Below are positions 35,955-46,600 of a DNA stretch of 64,000 bases, one piece after another (within the stretch, counting starts at the first letter, position 1; every line of letters starts with the position of its first letter). The notes below the pieces were generated by a model, which did no database searches, was not told where the DNA came from, and saw only the letters and a list, made by a program, of their open reading frames with translations. The DNA comes from Ruminiclostridium cellobioparum subsp. termitidis CT1112 (GTDB lineage: Bacteria; Bacillota; Clostridia; Acetivibrionales; DSM-1351), in the NCBI RefSeq assembly GCF_000350485.1, contig NZ_AORV01000016.1, positions 1 to 64,000 of the forward strand, written 5' to 3'. The translations under genes were made by a program, and so were the position numbers.

Positions 35955-38900
35955 CGTCCCCGCCATCCTTTTCGGTTTTACTCAGGCGCTTTCTTTGCTG
36001 TAGTTGTTTGCGCCTGTTCATTTTGTCTTTTTGGGCTTCAAATTCCGCTGCTGCTTCTTCCTGGCTTTGCAGCTCATCCTGCTGCAGCAGCTGTGCCATT
36101 CCCCTTATATTCAATGTCTGGTACAGGCTTACCGCCGGTATCTCTCTCTTCAGCAGTTTTTTTATCTGATTTACCACATGAATGGCAACCAGGGAATCAC
36201 CGCCCAGATCAAAAAAGTTATCAAAAACACCTACTTTATCAAAACCAAAAGCTTTTGCCCATACCTCCGCAATAGTCTTTTCCAGATCATTTTCGGGTGC
36301 GGCGTAAGGGGTCTGGAGATTGGGACGCGTGTGGAGCTTTTCAGCTTTCAGACCGGAATCCTTCTCCTGTTCATCACCGGAATTGCTTCTGGCATTGATT
36401 TCTTCAATTCTTTCAGATAAGCCGGCAGTCGATACAATGATTTGCTCGGCTTCCGAAAGAGACAATACCATTCCGATTACCTTTTCCAGTTCTTCAGATG
36501 TCATTGCAAGCCGGGACAGGCTGGTGCTGAAGTCAGTGACAAGATCCTGCCTGCCGGCTGCTTTCCATGCATCCAGATTTATACTTGTCCAGTGTAAATT
36601 GCCATCACCGGCATTTTTATTGGCATATGCATCAATAAAAGCATTGGAGGAGGCATATGCAGCATATCCCAGGCCTCCCATAATGGTTGCAAGCGAGGAT
36701 ACCGCAATTGCAAAATCCGGGTTTGAGCCTTTTAAAGCATTATCCAGTAAATACAAGGCTTTTGCTTTGTACTTGAAGTGTTTTTCACATTTCTTCTTAT
36801 CTGTTTCACTTATAAGACTGAAGATTTCATTTTCCTCAACCTCAGCCGCATGTATTACACCGTTTATACTTCCCAAGCCTTTAACCTCGCTGACCAATTT
36901 AATTATTTTCTCCTGGTCTGTGAAGTCAGCCGGTACTATTCTTATGTCAGGACCCTCATGTTTCAATTTCTGCAGCTCCCTGATCCTTTGACTGACAGCA
37001 TCGTCGGAGGCATGTTTTTCCAGCCATTGTTCCCACTCTCTTTCATGGGGAAAGGGCAGCTCTTCAAGAATTATTATTTTTCCCTTTGTTCTTTTGGAAA
37101 TATATTTCAGGAACTCAAATCCCATATTACTGGTACCGCCGGTTATTATATAAACACCCTTTTCCTTTACAGGCTCCGACTCGCCAATTTCTTCAGCTCT
37201 TATCCGTTCGAAGTCTCTTACCCATCTTTTATTCCGGCAATAAGCAATTTCCCTTTTCTCATCAACACAGGCAATTTCGCCAATCAACTTTTTGGCCAGT
37301 TCAGCAGGTTGTGACGTCATAACCTCAACATCAATAAATCTGCATGAGATATTGGCAAATTCCTGCGAAATGATCTTACAAAGTTCTGCCAGCGTATATC
37401 TCTCAGGACAATATGTACTGCCGCCTCCAATATTGAAAGAGGAATTCGAAACTGCGGCAATCTTTACAGGCTGTGATATATCAAGCTTATCCAGGGCTTG
37501 AACCAGGTACAGCATGCTGTAAAAGCCTTTGCTTTGAGCTTCTTCAAAGAAAGTGTACTCCTCCTGTCCGGCTTTACGGCTTTCATCCATACTCCATAAA
37601 TGAAGGATTTCTCCGGGAAGTTCTTCCCTTGATTTCAAAGTACTGAAAAGCGTTTTATAATCCTCACTGCTTTCGAAGTTCATTTTGAAGGTATCCCGGC
37701 TTGTTTGCACGAACTCATCTCCGGCGGTAACTGTGACAACCTCACATCCATTAGCTTTAAGAATATCCGTCATCCGGGCGCCAATACCATATTCATCAAC
37801 AAATATAAGCCAACGTCCGGTTCTATTTTTTTCAAACAATTTTGTAAATTTATCAGTGACAAATGAGGATTTCCATGACGGTACATAGAGCCACTCTGCC
37901 ACATTGCTTATCTTCTCAACGTCTTTGCGTTTCTCATTCCGGGCATAATTCTGCACCCCCGGCTCAATCCAGTAACGCTGGAGCTCAAAGGGATATGCCG
38001 GCAGCGAAACACGGCAGCGTTCTTCGTTTTTATATATCTGTCTCCAACTTATATCCAATCCTGCCAGCCAAAGCTTGCCGAGAGCCCCAAGCAGTACGCT
38101 CATATCAGAACGGCTATCCCTGGGATGGCGTATGGTGTTAACTATGGCAATTTTACTATCACCATCCACATGCTGTTTTGCAAGTGTGCTTAAGGTTTGC
38201 CCCGGTCCAACCTCTACAAATATGGCATCCTCCTGTCTGCATAGCTCCTTCACGCCCTCCGAAAACAGTACTGCGCTGCGCAGATGCCTTGCCCAGTAAT
38301 CGGGGCTTGTTGCTTCCGTTTCCTTTATCCATGTTCCGGTAAGATTTGATATATAAGGTATCTCGGGTGCTTGCAGTTCAATTCCTCTGAAGCATGCTCT
38401 GAAGTTATCCAATATTGGCTCCATCATGTACGAGTGGAATGCATGGGAGGTATGCAGCCTTGTACAGTGATTCCCCTGAGCGGATAATTCTTTCTCAAGT
38501 CCCGCTATAGCTTCGTCAGCTCCTGATAGTACACAAAGATATGGACTATTTACTGCCGCAAGAGAGATTTCGTTTCCAATATACTTTTCCATGTCTTTTA
38601 CCGGAAGTGAAACCGCCAGCATGGAACCAGAAGGCAGCTGCTGCATCAGCTGCCCGCGCTTTGCCACCAGCATCAGGGCATCCTCCAGACGGAATACTCC
38701 GGCAACGCAGGCGGCCGCATATTCACCAATACTATGCCCAAGCATTGCTTTCGGTTCTATACCCCAATCCATAAGCAGCTTTGCCATTGAATACTCAACA
38801 GCAAAAAGTGCCGGCTGCGTAAAGGAAGTTTGACCCAGTTTGACTGCCATCTCCTCTGTATTTATGTCCGCCGGGAATATAACTTCTCTCAGATCCAGCC

Positions 38901-40635
38901 CCAAATACGGTTTAAGAATTGAACAGCATTTGTCAATATTCTCCCGGAAGACAGGTTCCTGCCGGTAAAGCTGTAAGGACATATTGACGTACTGTGAGCC
39001 CTGACCTGTGAACATGAATATTACCGGACGCTGTCTGGGTTCAAGAGAATCGTCAGCTGTAAACACTTTAGCCGGATCAACGGCCTCAAGTGCTGAAAAC
39101 GCCTCCTTCAAATCACTGCAGATAACTATACGTCTATGCCTGAAAACAGTCCTTCCCACTTTTAATGTATAGGCTGCATCTGCCAGGTTGGTATCCGGGT
39201 GGTTCTTCAAATATTCGGCAAGCCTGGCAGTGGCCATGTCAAGCGCCGCCGGTGTTTTAGCAGAAAGCACCAGCAGCTGTTCCCTGCCAGTGTCGGCTGC
39301 AGGCTCAAACTCTGGCGTTTCTTCCAGAATAACATGAGCATTGGTTCCGCCTACTCCGAAGGAACTGACACCGGCTCTTCTCGGCCCGTCTGTGCTTGTC
39401 CATTTTTTGAGTGAACTGTTAACAAAAAAAGGGCTGTTTTCAAAATCTATTTTGGGATTTGGTTTTTCATAATTAATGCTGGGAGGGATCTCCCTATTCT
39501 TAAGCGCCAGTACTGTTTTTATAAAGCCTGCAACTCCGGAAGCCGAATCCAGGTGTCCAATATTGGTTTTTACCGAACCTATTGAGCAAAATCCCTTCCT
39601 GGAGGTACTTTCCGAGAATACTTTCGACAGAGCTGCAACTTCTATGGGATCTCCCAGCGATGTGCCGGTGCCATGGGCTTCAATGTAACTGACAGATTCC
39701 GGGTCAATGCCCGCAACAGCCTGAGCTTCGGCAATGACCTCAGCCTGCCCGTCAACACTTGGAGCCGTGTAGCTGACCTTGATAGATCCGTCGTTATTTA
39801 TGGCACTTCCCTTAATTACCGCGTAAATATTATCTCCGTCCTCCATTGCCTCGGAAAGTCTCTTCAACACTACAATACCGGCACCGCTGCCGAATATGGT
39901 TCCCTGAGCTTTCTCATCAAAGGCCCTGCAATGTCCGTCCGGGGAGCCCAATAAGCCCTCCTGGTAATAGTAGCCTGCATTTTGCGGTACTTTTACGGTA
40001 CATCCCCCTGCCAGCGCCATATCACACTCATAGTTCAGCAGGCTTAAAACAGCCATATGAATTCCCACCAGTGAACTGGAACAGGCCGTCTGAACGGTCA
40101 TGCTGGGGCCTTTCAGATTTAACTTATATGCAACGCGTGTGGTCATGAAATCCTTATCGTTTGCGGTAAACACCTGAAAATCACTGCCCGGCCTGAAAAG
40201 CTCCCGATTTGAACAAAGATTGCTCAGCAGATACGTATTCCATGCAATGCTTCCGTAAACTCCTATTAAACCTTCATATGTAGAAGGGACATATCCTGCA
40301 TCCTCCAGAGCCTGCCAGGACAGCTCAAGAAAAATTCTCTGCTGCGGGTCCATTATTTCAGCCTCTTTAGGTGAATATCCGAAAAAAGCCGCATCAAACT
40401 TTTCTACATCCTTTAAAACGGGAGCTGCTTTAATGTAATGACTGTCGCTTAATAATGAAGGCTCTATTCGTGATGCAATCAAATCCTCATCAGTAAAGTG
40501 AGTAACGCATTCAATACCGTTTCTCAGGTTTTTCCAGAATTTCTCCAGATCTTCTGACATGGGGAATCTGCCTGACATTCCTATAACTGCTATATCCTTC
40601 TCTCCGATTAAGTCCGGGTTGATTGGCTTCTTCAT
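35932..40635 (-). CDS. PKS module KS-AT-KR(degenerate)-ACP
   Basis: 1567 residues. KS (14-440) has Cys185, EAHGTG and NIGHLD. AT (about 535-840) has FTGQGSQYVNM, Ser635 in GHSIGE and HAFH near 732, so malonyl is expected. The KR region (about 920-1400) has its Rossmann motif altered to GGTSNMG (near 1165), losing the central Gly of GxGxxG, and HAAG reads HAAE. Ser, Tyr and Asn of the active site (GYAAYASSNAF) are still there. Reduction is therefore uncertain, and a retained beta-keto group is my guess. ACP has GGDS (Ser1481), followed by a coiled, Lys/Arg/Glu-rich docking tail. The ATG overlaps the upstream stop as ATGA, with AAAGGAGAG 7 bases before it, so translation is coupled to the loading protein. 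This is the second polyketide extension. Confidence 0.93.
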   Translation of the reverse strand: MKKPINPDLIGEKDIAVIGMSGRFPMSEDLEKFWKNLRNGIECVTHFTDEDLIASRIEPSLLSDSHYIKAAPVLKDVEKFDAAFFGYSPKEAEIMDPQQRIFLELSWQALEDAGYVPSTYEGLIGVYGSIAWNTYLLSNLCSNRELFRPGSDFQVFTANDKDFMTTRVAYKLNLKGPSMTVQTACSSSLVGIHMAVLSLLNYECDMALAGGCTVKVPQNAGYYYQEGLLGSPDGHCRAFDEKAQGTIFGSGAGIVVLKRLSEAMEDGDNIYAVIKGSAINNDGSIKVSYTAPSVDGQAEVIAEAQAVAGIDPESVSYIEAHGTGTSLGDPIEVAALSKVFSESTSRKGFCSIGSVKTNIGHLDSASGVAGFIKTVLALKNREIPPSINYEKPNPKIDFENSPFFVNSSLKKWTSTDGPRRAGVSSFGVGGTNAHVILEETPEFEPAADTGREQLLVLSAKTPAALDMATARLAEYLKNHPDTNLADAAYTLKVGRTVFRHRRIVICSDLKEAFSALEAVDPAKVFTADDSLEPRQRPVIFMFTGQGSQYVNMSLQLYRQEPVFRENIDKCCSILKPYLGLDLREVIFPADINTEEMAVKLGQTSFTQPALFAVEYSMAKLLMDWGIEPKAMLGHSIGEYAAACVAGVFRLEDALMLVAKRGQLMQQLPSGSMLAVSLPVKDMEKYIGNEISLAAVNSPYLCVLSGADEAIAGLEKELSAQGNHCTRLHTSHAFHSYMMEPILDNFRACFRGIELQAPEIPYISNLTGTWIKETEATSPDYWARHLRSAVLFSEGVKELCRQEDAIFVEVGPGQTLSTLAKQHVDGDSKIAIVNTIRHPRDSRSDMSVLLGALGKLWLAGLDISWRQIYKNEERCRVSLPAYPFELQRYWIEPGVQNYARNEKRKDVEKISNVAEWLYVPSWKSSFVTDKFTKLFEKNRTGRWLIFVDEYGIGARMTDILKANGCEVVTVTAGDEFVQTSRDTFKMNFESSEDYKTLFSTLKSREELPGEILHLWSMDESRKAGQEEYTFFEEAQSKGFYSMLYLVQALDKLDISQPVKIAAVSNSSFNIGGGSTYCPERYTLAELCKIISQEFANISCRFIDVEVMTSQPAELAKKLIGEIACVDEKREIAYCRNKRWVRDFERIRAEEIGESEPVKEKGVYIITGGTSNMGFEFLKYISKRTKGKIIILEELPFPHEREWEQWLEKHASDDAVSQRIRELQKLKHEGPDIRIVPADFTDQEKIIKLVSEVKGLGSINGVIHAAEVEENEIFSLISETDKKKCEKHFKYKAKALYLLDNALKGSNPDFAIAVSSLATIMGGLGYAAYASSNAFIDAYANKNAGDGNLHWTSINLDAWKAAGRQDLVTDFSTSLSRLAMTSEELEKVIGMVLSLSEAEQIIVSTAGLSERIEEINARSNSGDEQEKDSGLKAEKLHTRPNLQTPYAAPENDLEKTIAEVWAKAFGFDKVGVFDNFFDLGGDSLVAIHVVNQIKKLLKREIPAVSLYQTLNIRGMAQLLQQDELQSQEEAAAEFEAQKDKMNRRKQLQQRKRLSKTEKDGGDDEQFSDY

Positions 40636-43600
40636 CTTCTACTCTCCTTTGACTGGATTTTTCTCCGGTTTAATGCTTCGTTCTTCTTCTCGGCACGATT
40701 TCTTGTGTGTTCAAAGGTCTGCTGATTTTTCTCGGGGCTGAGGAGCCTGGACATAAGGCTGATTGTGGGGGCTTCGAAAATACTGACTGTAGGAAGTTCC
40801 TTACCCAAAACTTTTTTAAGTTCGGACACTACCTGAATACCTGTCAGAGAAGTCCCTCCAAGCTCGAAGAAGTTATCATTGATACCTATCTGATCTATTC
40901 CGAGCACCTTCTGCCAAACACTGCCGATGGTCTGTTCCAATTCATTTCCCGGTGCAATAAATGCACTGTTGATACTAGGCCGGGCGTGAACAGGCTGGCT
41001 TATCTCAATCGAAGCTATTTCACCGGCAATTGTATCTCTGTTGAATGAATTAATACTTTCAATAACAGAGGTCAGGTCTCTTGTTGATATTACTACATTT
41101 GGCACCGTACAGCCTGAAAGTACTCTTTCAAATGCCGCTATAGCTTCTTTTGACGATAAACCTCCATCCAGCGGCCACTGTGCTTTCTCCGACAACCTTC
41201 CGTAAAGCGGATTGGCAGCGGCTATTAACCCCTCACTTTCTATTTCTTCTAGCTTGCCTTCTGCAAAAGAGTTATTCAGAGAAGCAGTAAGCTCCTGATT
41301 GACTCTTTTCATGGTAAATCCGGCAATATCAACAAGTACTGTGCCGTTTTCATCAATTATGGATATATCACAGGTTATGGTATCCTTTTGGCTTTTTGGT
41401 CCTTTATCCTTAAACCTCACATATCCGTACATTCTGGCAGCCATACTATCGTTAACAGTCAGCCTTTCATAGGCCAGAGGCAGATAATTCCCATCACCTG
41501 CAAAACGCTGAACAAAGCCTGTTGCTACATCCATTACAGCAGGATGCAGTTTCATATGCTCCATATCGCCCAGGAACTCATGAGAAAGCTCCAGCACCGT
41601 TAAGGCTTCGTTTTCACCGAAGTATATCTTTTTAAGATTATTCCACCTTGGACCGGTGCCCACAAACCTTTCAGCTTCTCCGACAATATCATTTTTATTG
41701 ACTTCCATTTCCTTTATATTGCAGCGTGAAATAAGACTATCAATGTCGTACTGCTTTAAAGGCTGTTCCTCGCAGCTTCTTATCTTTCCTGCGGCATGCG
41801 GCTGCCACGACATTGTTTTTCCGTCCCGGGAAACAAGTCTGCTCATTACTTTAAACTCAAAAGCTTCACCTTTCTCATCAAGTATGGTAAGAGCTTCCCT
41901 TGTCTCATCCATATTAACAACAAGAGGTGCCATGAATGCAGTTTCGGAAATTTCAATGCCTTTGCCGACTGCATGTTTTTCAAAGGCAGCTCTTACCATT
42001 TCAAGATAGGTGGTACCCGGTACCGTCGGCTTGCCTGCAATGGTATGCTCCGATAATACCCAATGTTTTTCAACCTGGAATGAAGTGGAATAAACATCCC
42101 TGTTAAGTGTTTCAACTATACATTTGTCCAGAAGAGGATGATGAACCGGTGTAGTACTCAAAGAGCCGCCTTTCTGGTGATCATTTGTTCCTCCGGCCTG
42201 AGCAGCCATCCCCACATCTTTCCATCGGTCCCAACAGATCGATATATATCTGGTTCCTTTTCTTGCGGCTTTATTTACTGCAAATGCATCAAGAAAAGCA
42301 TTCGCTGCAGTGTAATCAATTTGTCCGAAACCTCCTATAACAGAATTTATAGATGAACAGAGCACAAACAAATCAAGCTTGGTATTTTCCAGCGCTGAAG
42401 CAAGTGCGGTTAAACCCTGCACTTTTGGGAGCAAAACCCTTCCTGCAGCTTCCCGGGTTTTCAGCTGAATAATTCCGCCGCCCGGCAAACCAGCTCCATG
42501 AATAACTCCATTTAAATCACCATAGGTTTTTACTGCAAAGTCAACACAAGCTTTCATTTCTTCGGCGTTTGAAACATCGGCCGAAAGCACCGAAACCTTT
42601 CCGCCCAGCTCTTCAATCTCCTTGATTTTATTAATTTTGAGACTTGTTTCATCCTGCACATCATGCCCCGAAATCCATTGTCCCCATTCTTCTCTTTCAG
42701 GAAATACCGAACGGCCTATCAGTATAAGTCTGGCTTTCACTCTTTCAGCCAGATAACCGGCAAGCTCCAATCCAACTCCGCCAAGGCCGCCTGTTATGAG
42801 ATACACTCCTTTTTCCCGCAAATTTTGAGGAATTCCGGTGCTCTCACCAATTTTAGCTGTTTCGTAGCTCTGAACCCAACGTTCGGCTCCACGGTAGGCA
42901 ACTATTTCATTCTGGGGTTTTGACAACAGTTCGGCAATAATTTGTTCAGCCGCATCCTCCCGCCAACTGCAATCTGTACATGCCGTACCTATATCTATGC
43001 ATCTGCAGGATACCCCCGGATATTCCTGCGGTATTACCTTCAGAGGACCTTTAAGAGCGGCCATGACAGGATAGATAATATCCCTGTTCTCAACTTTTTC
43101 CATACCGTTTGTAATAACCTCTATTCTGATAGGATTTCCGGCAGGGTATTTTCCCGCCGCCTGTGCAATATACATTAGACTGTAGAAGCCTGCATTCAAG
43201 CCCTCGTCAAGAGCACCCATAGGTACAACTTCTTCAGTAAGGCTCCAGAAATGAGCTATTGCACCGGGAAGCAGATTTTCTTTTTCCAGTTCTTCAAAGA
43301 GACTTGTGTAATCCTTCTTTTCCAGAGGATTCACTGTGTACTGTGAAGCTGATACTTTATCGAATTTATTGCCTCTTGCAACCGAGATGACATTTATATT
43401 TTTATTAATCAAAAGTGACGCAGTCTCAACGCCTAATCCCCAAGAGTCCGTGAAAATCAGCCAATTTTCAGTAGTTCTTTCAGCTTGTTCAAGTACCGGC
43501 GGCATTGTCTTTTTCCAGGACGGAATGTAGAACCAGTCGGCCATATCATTGATTTTATTCAAAGTCCTGTTGTTTTTATCGGGTTTATTTTTATTAACTT

Positions 43601-46600
43601 CAATATAATAGCGCTGTCGCTCAAATGGATATGCAGGCAGTGGAATTCTGTATCTTCTTTCGTTTGAGTAATAGTTTTTCCAGTCAATTTCAACTCCTGC
43701 CAGCCAGATTCTTCCTACGGCATTCAGAAAGTATTCTTCATCGGCCCGGTTCTCCCTGGGATGGCGTATTGAGGAAAGTATCGCATGTGTATTTCCTGAA
43801 CCGGGCTGCTGCCTTGCCAGAGTGCAAAGGGTTTGTCCGGGGCCGGCCTCCAGCAATATTCCATCCGGCTGCTGCAAGAGCTTTCTTATGCCGTCAGCAA
43901 AGCGCACAGTACCGCGTAAATGACCTGCCCAGTATTCAGGATCAACAGCATCGCTATCTGATATCCAATCACCTTTCAGATTTGAAATGAACGGAATTTC
44001 AGGTGAATTCATTTTTATCCGGGAAACTATTTGTCTGAATTCATCCAAAACCGGCTCCATCATGACTGAATGGAATGCATGGGATGTATGCAGGCGCTTA
44101 CAGGCTGTATCAAGTTGAGCAAGCTGCTGCTCAAGTTCATTAATACTCTCATGGGTCCCGGATACCACACATAATGAAGGGCTGTTGACTGCAGCAATAG
44201 AAAGCCCTTCCCTCAAATATTGAATTACCTTTTCTTCCGGCAGTGGCACTGCCAGCATTGAACCCGGAGCCGCAGACTGCATCAGTCTCCCTCTGGCTGC
44301 CACCAGCTTGAGTGCATCCTCCAGTGAAAAAACCCCTGCAATGCACGCTGCAACATATTCTCCTATACTGTGGCCTATCATTGAAGCCGGATATATTCCA
44401 AGCGACATGAAAAGCGCTGCTGCAGCGTACTCAATTACAAACAGAACCGGTTGGGTTATAGCTGTTTGCTGAAGTTTTTCCCCATGAATTCCAGTATCGG
44501 CTTCTTCCGGATAAATCAATTCCAAAAGATCAAAGCCAAGAATAGGTTTTAAAATTATACAGCATCTGTCAACTGTTTCCTTGAAGACAGGTTCGCTTTG
44601 ATATAATCCATGTGCCATATTGACATACTGGGCACCCTGGCCCGGAAACATAAAGGTAATTGCCGGATTCCTGACGCTTGAATTTCCATTAATCACTCTT
44701 TGAGGGTCAAGCGCTTCCAAAACAGCAGCTGCATCCTCCGTATCACGGCAAACGGCAAACCTTCTACACTGCATTGACTTTCGTCCTGTCTGGAGAGTGA
44801 AAGCAGCATCTGCCAGTTCAACCTCTGCATTCTTTTTTAAATAATTGGAAAGGTTCAAGGAAGCAGTCTCCAATGCGGTTTCGGTTCTGGCAGAAAGCAT
44901 AAGAAGTTTCCAGGGCCTGACTTCTCCGGATTTTATAATATCAGGACCCTCCTCCAGTATAATGTGTGCATTGGTTCCGCCAATACCAAAGGAACTGACA
45001 CCTGCCCTGCGCGGGTTGCCGGTTTCGCTTGCAGTCCAGTCCGACAGCCTGTCATTTATACAAAATGGACTGTCTTCCAAACCCAGCTGTGGATTTGGTG
45101 ATTTAAAATTCAAACTCGGAGGTATGGCTTTATGCTTCAAGGCCAGAGTTGTTTTGATAATTCCCGCCACTCCGGCAGCTGTATCAAGATGACCGATATT
45201 CGTTTTGACCGAACCTACCCTGCATTGCTGCTTAAGCTTTACATCTCTGTAAGCTTCTTTTAAAGCTGAGATTTCAATGGGATCTCCCAGAGGCGTACCG
45301 GTACCATGTGCCTCAATATATCCTATGGTATCGGCAGTTACACCCGCGTTTATTAATGCCTCGGCAATAACCTCCGACTGGCCGACCACACTTGGCGCGG
45401 TATACCCTATTTTCGAGGAACCGTCATTATTAATGGCCGTTCCTTTAATGACTGCATGAATATAATCGCCATCCGAGATTGCAGCCTCCAGACGCTTCAA
45501 TACTACAATGCCAACTCCGTTGCCAAACACCGTCCCCTGTGCTTCTGCGTCAAATGCTCTGCAGTGCCCGTCCGGTGACGGAATGCCTCCCTTTTGGTAT
45601 ATATAGCCCTCGGTCTGCGGCGTCTTTACTGAAACACCGCCGGCCAGCACCATATCGCATTCTCCGCTTATGAGGCTTTGCTTCGCCAGGTGGATGGCAA
45701 CCAGTGAACTTGAACAGGCGGTTTGCACATTTATGCTTGGCCCCTTCAGGTTAAGCTTGTAGGAAACTCTTGTGGGAACAAAATCCTTATCATTGCCAAT
45801 AAAGGTCTGATAAGTACCCAGTGAGTCAATAAGTCCGTTTTCCGAATACAAGTTCAGTAAATAGTGGTTAAGTCCCACCCCGGCGTACACTCCTATTTTT
45901 CCTTCAAAACGGTCTGGGTTGTAGCCGGCATTTTCAAGTGCCTCCCATGCACATTCCAGGAACAGCCGGTGCTGTGGATCAAGGATTTCTGCTTCCCTGG
46001 GACTGAAGCCAAAGAATGCGGCATCAAAGTATTCGGCCTTATCAAGTATAGCTCTTGCCTTTACATAATCGGGATTATTCAGTAAAGCTGCATCAACCTC
46101 TGCTTTACTAAGCTCTTCATCATTAAAGAAGGATACGGCTTCGACTCCCTTTGACAGGTTGTCCCAAAATTCCTCCACATCTTTTGCCCCCGGAAATCTT
46201 CCCGACATACCGACAATGGCGATGTCCTCCTTTTTAGTTCCATAGGAAAGCTTGATCTTTGAATTATTTGAATCCTTTTTATCCTGTTTTCCATCAGTGT
46301 CCAAAAATCCTGCCAATGACTGAACTGTTGGATATTTGAACATGTCAACCATTGTTATCTCCTTGTTGACTTGTTTCTTAAGGAGATTATAAACCCTTGA
46401 CAGGAGCAGGGAATGGCCTCCGATATCAAAGAAGTTATCTTCAGTTCCGATATTTTCTATGTGAAGTACTTCCCTCCAGATTTCAACAATCATTTTTTCA
46501 ATGCTGCTCCGCGGATTAGTATTTCTTTTTTCAACGTTATCTGCTACAACAGCTGTAACAGCACCTGCTAAAGCTTCGGGCACCGGAAGTGACAGCCGGT

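Noticed and set aside
64-40741. Dozens of plus-strand open frames of 60-220 codons
   Set aside because: They lie opposite large, domain-rich minus-strand genes, lack ribosome sites, and show no recognisable domains. They are shadows of the long coding frames.
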